From Rhizobium grahamii (GTDB lineage: Bacteria; Pseudomonadota; Alphaproteobacteria; Rhizobiales; Rhizobiaceae), in NCBI RefSeq assembly GCF_009498215.1, contig NZ_CP043498.1:3381001-3445000 (forward strand): a stretch of DNA of 64,000 bases. Direction: 5' to 3'. Numbering within the stretch: the stretch's first letter is position 1; every line of letters starts with the position of its first letter. Below, one piece after another: positions 60,658 through 64,000 of the stretch. A program made the position numbers and the translations under genes. The notes beneath the pieces were generated by a model that was given only the letters and a program-made list of their open reading frames with translations, ran no database searches and was not told where the DNA came from.

Positions 60658-61968
60658 TTATTTTGTCGAATGTGCATCAATGAGCATGCGCGGCCATTCG
60701 ACACGCACGCGGGCGCCGGCGCCCTGTGGAGCGCGATTCTCGAAAATCAGCAACGCGCCTGAGCGTTCCAGAAGCGTCTTCGCGATGAACAGGCCGAGGC
60801 CGAGACCGCCGGCACGATCCTCTCTCTGTCTTTTCGTTACATAAGGCTCGCCGATCCTCGTCAGAATATCCGGTGAATACCCGTCGCCGTCGTCTTCCAC
60901 GGTGATTCGCACGCTCCGCTGATTGTGCTCGACCGTGACTGTCACCTTGTCTCGCGCATAGTCGACGGCGTTTTCGATGAGATTGCCGAGCCCATACATA
61001 ATGCCTGCATTGCGGTCAGTGACCGGCTCGCCCTTTCGAGAGTTCTTTTCGACAAGCTCCAGCTTGATCCCGAATTCGCGATGGGGCGCGACGATTTCCT
61101 CCATCATCGAGGAGAGCGGCAAGCGCCGCAGATGCGCGTCACCTTCCGCCGAAAGCGTTGCAAGCCGTCTTAGAATGTCACGGCAACGCTCGCTTTGGCT
61201 GCGGAGCAACTGCACGTCCTCGCGGAACCGTTCGTCGTCCTTCAGCTCTCGCTCCATCTCCTTGGCAACGACGCTGATGGTGGCAAGCGGCGTTCCAAGC
61301 TCATGCGCGGCTGCAGCGGCAAGGCCGTCGAGCTGGGAAAGATGCTTCTCCCGCTGCAGCACCAACTCCGTTGCCGCAAGCGCGTCGGCGAGCTGGCTCG
61401 CCTCCATCGAAACCCGGTAGGCATAGAATGCCGCGAAAGCCATGGTCGAGGCGATCGAACACCAGACGCCGAACTGCATGACATTATGGACATTGATCTC
61501 GACGCCGTCGAACCAGGGGAGCGGGAAGGGCGAGAAGGCGAGAATGGTGATGCAGACCATCGCGACCAGGATCAAGGCGGTGCTGTAGCGAATCGGCTGC
61601 GAGGCGAAGGAGATGATTACGGGAACACAGACGAGGGCTGCGAACGGATTGGCAAGTCCGCCCGTAATGAAGAGCAACGCACAAAGCTGCAAGAGATCGA
61701 AGCCGAGAAGAACGAACGCAGCGCCAGGATCGATACGATGTGTCGGCGGATACCGGATCATCAGGTAGAAGTTGACGATGGCGAGCGCCGCAATCAGGGT
61801 CGCGCTTGCGAGGAGCGGCAACGGAAACTTCAGCCAGAAGGCAACGACGAAGACGGTCAGCGCCTGCCCCCCGACCGCCAGCCACCGTAGCCGGATCAGT
61901 GTTTGAAGCCGGAGCCTTCTGCTGCGATGCCTGCCGTCATCGGTCAGGCTTTCGACGTCATCGACCAT
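60658..61968 (-). CDS. actS: Redox sensor histidine kinase ActS (RegB/PrrB family)
   Basis: ActS is the membrane sensor of the ActS-ActR pair. The 436-residue protein has about six membrane segments in the first 190 residues. It keeps the family's quinone-site motif GGLANPF at 103-109. The H box AAAAHELGTPLATI has His222. Cys262, 40 residues later in SERCRDIL, has the spacing of the redox Cys265 to His225 of Rhodobacter RegB. The ATPase ends with GGLGLGLFIAKTLLERSGA. I chose ATG 61968 (MVDDVESL); 42 codons of open frame upstream are not family-like. Confidence 0.95.
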   Translation of the reverse strand: MVDDVESLTDDGRHRSRRLRLQTLIRLRWLAVGGQALTVFVVAFWLKFPLPLLASATLIAALAIVNFYLMIRYPPTHRIDPGAAFVLLGFDLLQLCALLFITGGLANPFAALVCVPVIISFASQPIRYSTALILVAMVCITILAFSPFPLPWFDGVEINVHNVMQFGVWCSIASTMAFAAFYAYRVSMEASQLADALAATELVLQREKHLSQLDGLAAAAAHELGTPLATISVVAKEMERELKDDERFREDVQLLRSQSERCRDILRRLATLSAEGDAHLRRLPLSSMMEEIVAPHREFGIKLELVEKNSRKGEPVTDRNAGIMYGLGNLIENAVDYARDKVTVTVEHNQRSVRITVEDDGDGYSPDILTRIGEPYVTKRQREDRAGGLGLGLFIAKTLLERSGALLIFENRAPQGAGARVRVEWPRMLIDAHSTK

Positions 61969-61993
61969 AATCTTGTCCTTGCCGCTTTTCGGC

Positions 61994-64000
61994 TCATGTA
62001 CCACGCGGCTTAGCCCTTGTCGTCGGCAGTGCTTCTTCCGGGCGCTCCGGCCAGGGATGCCTCGGATAGCGGCCCCGCATGTCGGCACGCACATCCTTCC
62101 ACGATCCGGCCCAGAAGCCCGGCAGATCCTGTGTCGTCTGGATCGGCCGATGCGCTGGTGATGTCAGCTCGAGCAGCAGCGGCAGACGTCCACCGGCGAT
62201 CGACGGATGCTGCCTGAGGCCGAAAAGCTCCTGGACACGGATCGTCAGTGTCGGCTCTTCGCCATCATACTGGATCGGATGCCGCTGGCCCGTCGGTGCT
62301 TCGAAATGCGTCGGCGCGAGACGGGCAAGGTCTCGCTGCAACTCATGTGGTATCAGTGCAATCAGGCCGTTCGACAGACCGGAGGCCGAAATGTCCGAGA
62401 TCCCCGCGCGTCGCTCTGATAGGGAACGAACCATTCGTCCAGACGCGACAGCAACGCCTCGTCGCTCACATCAGGCCACGGTTCGCCGATGCCGCGATGA
62501 AGAAAGCCGATACGTTCGCGGAGCTGAAGCGCTTCTTTCGAAAAGGGAAGCTGTTCCAGCCCCAACTCGCGCACGCCTTCCGCCAGCGCGCGCGTCACCG
62601 CCTCACCTGTCGGCCGGGGAAGGGGTGCTTCGTCAAATACGATCGCGCCAAGTCGTGTGGCCCGTCTCGCCCTGACTTGGCGGCTTTGTCGGTCGAAGAA
62701 CGTCTGCTCGCCGGTCGATATGGCGCCCGGCAATTCGGCATCCACCTCGGCGCGCGAGATTTCCGCCGCCGCCAGAATGCGTGCCTGGGCCGCCCGTCCG
62801 GTGAGGTCCGCGATGACAAGCATCTGGCTTGCAGCAAGCCGCTCGGTCTCCGGCAATTCCGCGCCGCGCCCGTTCGCCATGAGAAAGCGGCCGCGTGCGC
62901 CACGTTGAAGCGCGATGCGATCAGGAAAGGCATGCAGCAGCAGCCGGCCAGTGTGGCTGGGCTCAGTCGAGGTAACAGCATCGAGACCGCTGGCAAGGCG
63001 CGAAGCGAGCTGACGGGCGCCCTCGGCGCGCTCGCCGCGCTCCGACCGGAAGCGCCGCGCTCTTTCTTCAATATCGATACTGGTTCCGCCGAGACCCTGC
63101 TCGGTCAAAAGCACGGCAAGCCTCGCCGCCTCTTTCGCATGCCCGGTCTCGCCGGCTGAAATGACCATGGCAGCAAGACGTGGCGGCAGCGCAAGCTCGC
63201 GCATCGTCTTTCCACGCGCTGCGAGAGCACCCTCCTTGTCGAGTGCGCCGAGCTGGCGCAGCAGCGCGCGCGCCTCCGAAAGTGTCGTCTCCGGTGGCTG
63301 GTCCACGAAAGACAGCAACCCGGCGTCCTGAACGCCCCAATGCGCGAGGTCGAGGACGAGGCCGGAAAGATCGCTGGAGAGAATCTGCGGCGGTGTGAAA
63401 GCGGGCAGGGCAGCAGTCTGCCCCTGATGCCAAAGCCGGATTGCAATCCCTGGCTCGGTTCTCCCGGCGCGCCCGGCACGCTGGTCGGCCGAAGCACGGG
63501 AGACCCGCACGGTCTCCAGCCGGGTAATGCCGGTTGCGGCCTCGAACACCGGAAGCCGCTGCAAGCCGCTATCGATGACGATCCGCACGCCGTCGATGGT
63601 GATCGACGTCTCGGCAATCGAGGTCGCGAGCACGATCTTGCGGGTACCGGTTGCGGCCGGCCGTATGGCTGCATCCTGCTCTCTCTGCGTGAGGTTGCCA
63701 TAGAGCGGCGTGATGATGGTGTCCGGTCCGAAACGCCCTTCGAGCCGCTCGGCCGTCCGCTTAATCTCTGCCTGCCCCGGCAGGAAGGCCAGGATCGAAC
63801 CCTGTTCACTCGCATGCGCATCGACGATCGCGCGCGTCATGGTCTCTTCGATGCGCTCACCGCCAGGCCGGTCCTGATATCGGATATCGATCGGAAAGCT
63901 GCGTCCCATGCTCTCTATGACAGGCGGCTCGCCAAGCAGCGTCGCGACCTTCGCGACGTCGAGCGTCGCCGACATGACGAGGATACGAAGATCGTCGCGC
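61994..64000 (-). pseudogene. hrpB: ATP-dependent helicase HrpB, 3' part, with a frameshift; 5' end outside the window
   Basis: HrpB is a DEAH-box type helicase of unclear role. The visible part starts within motif III (LVMSATLD) at 64000 and includes motifs V and VI (VLATSIAETSITIDGV; ASADQRAGRAGRTEPG) and the long C-terminal region. At about 62402-62424 the frame breaks: the first frame ends at 62362 after WFVPYQSDARG, while the family end (ISDISASGLSNGL to LPGFWAGSWKDVRADMRGRYPRHPWP) continues in another frame to 61994. One extra base in the GGGG run of the minus strand (62402-62405) would join them. It may be a real mutation or a sequencing error. It lies 25 bases upstream of actS. Confidence 0.85.

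Overview
This is chromosomal core sequence from an alphaproteobacterium of the order Rhizobiales, most likely family Rhizobiaceae; I cannot fix the genus. The evidence is gene content and order: mnmE-rho-hemJ-hemE next to a divergent ppsR gene (the classic alphaproteobacterial origin neighbourhood), the chvG/chvI-hprK-manX-ptsH cluster divergent from pckA, the actS/actR pair, a DivL-type pseudo-kinase and parS-like sites. No phage, insertion sequence, CRISPR array, tRNA or rRNA was seen. Nearly all genes have a clear family assignment.

Layout. (1) Positions 1-9 kb: the likely replication origin (about 4524-4919) lies between leftward hemE-hemJ-rho-mnmE and rightward ppsR-maf-aroE-coaE-dnaQ. 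Three parS-like sites lie at 11, 51 and 6369, and a fourth at 45546. (2) 8.6-15 kb: secB and fxsA face timA-mltA-smr-xre, a chain of overlapping genes, then gyrB. (3) 15-20.8 kb: single metabolic genes (nitroreductase, glutathionyl-hydroquinone reductase, FAH-family enzyme, PHA depolymerase, DUF2852, metalloprotease). (4) 20.8-25.9 kb: trpF-trpB-trpA-accD-folC. (5) 26-38 kb, leftward: divL, a tsaE-amgK fusion, murU, addB, addA, trxA. (6) 38-46 kb: ahcY, ptsH, manX, hprK, chvG, chvI leftward, then pckA, arfB and alkB rightward. (7) 46.7-51.6 kb: a 295 bp palindromic intergenic element, then coaA, hisE, hisF, hisA, hisH, a DUF2628 gene and hisB leftward. (8) 51.8-58.6 kb rightward: hslV, hslU, DUF1402, cytochrome P450, glcB. 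(9) 58.6-64 kb: L,D-transpeptidase, mmcB, actR, actS and the 3' part of hrpB, which runs off the window.

How the genes fit together: origin and segregation signals sit with cell-cycle genes (divL, gyrB, dnaQ). ChvG/ChvI and the nitrogen-type PTS proteins form one signalling locus next to the gluconeogenic gene pckA. The amgK/murU pair suggests cell-wall sugar salvage, and addAB suggests double-strand break repair. ActS/ActR is a redox-responsive pair.

The most notable points are: a shared asymmetric parS variant that creates GANTC sites; the intergenic element whose terminal repeats carry the TAG stop codons of both alkB and coaA; the TsaE-AmgK fusion followed by MurU; and single-base frameshifts in hprK and hrpB, both at or near G/C homopolymers and therefore possibly sequencing errors.
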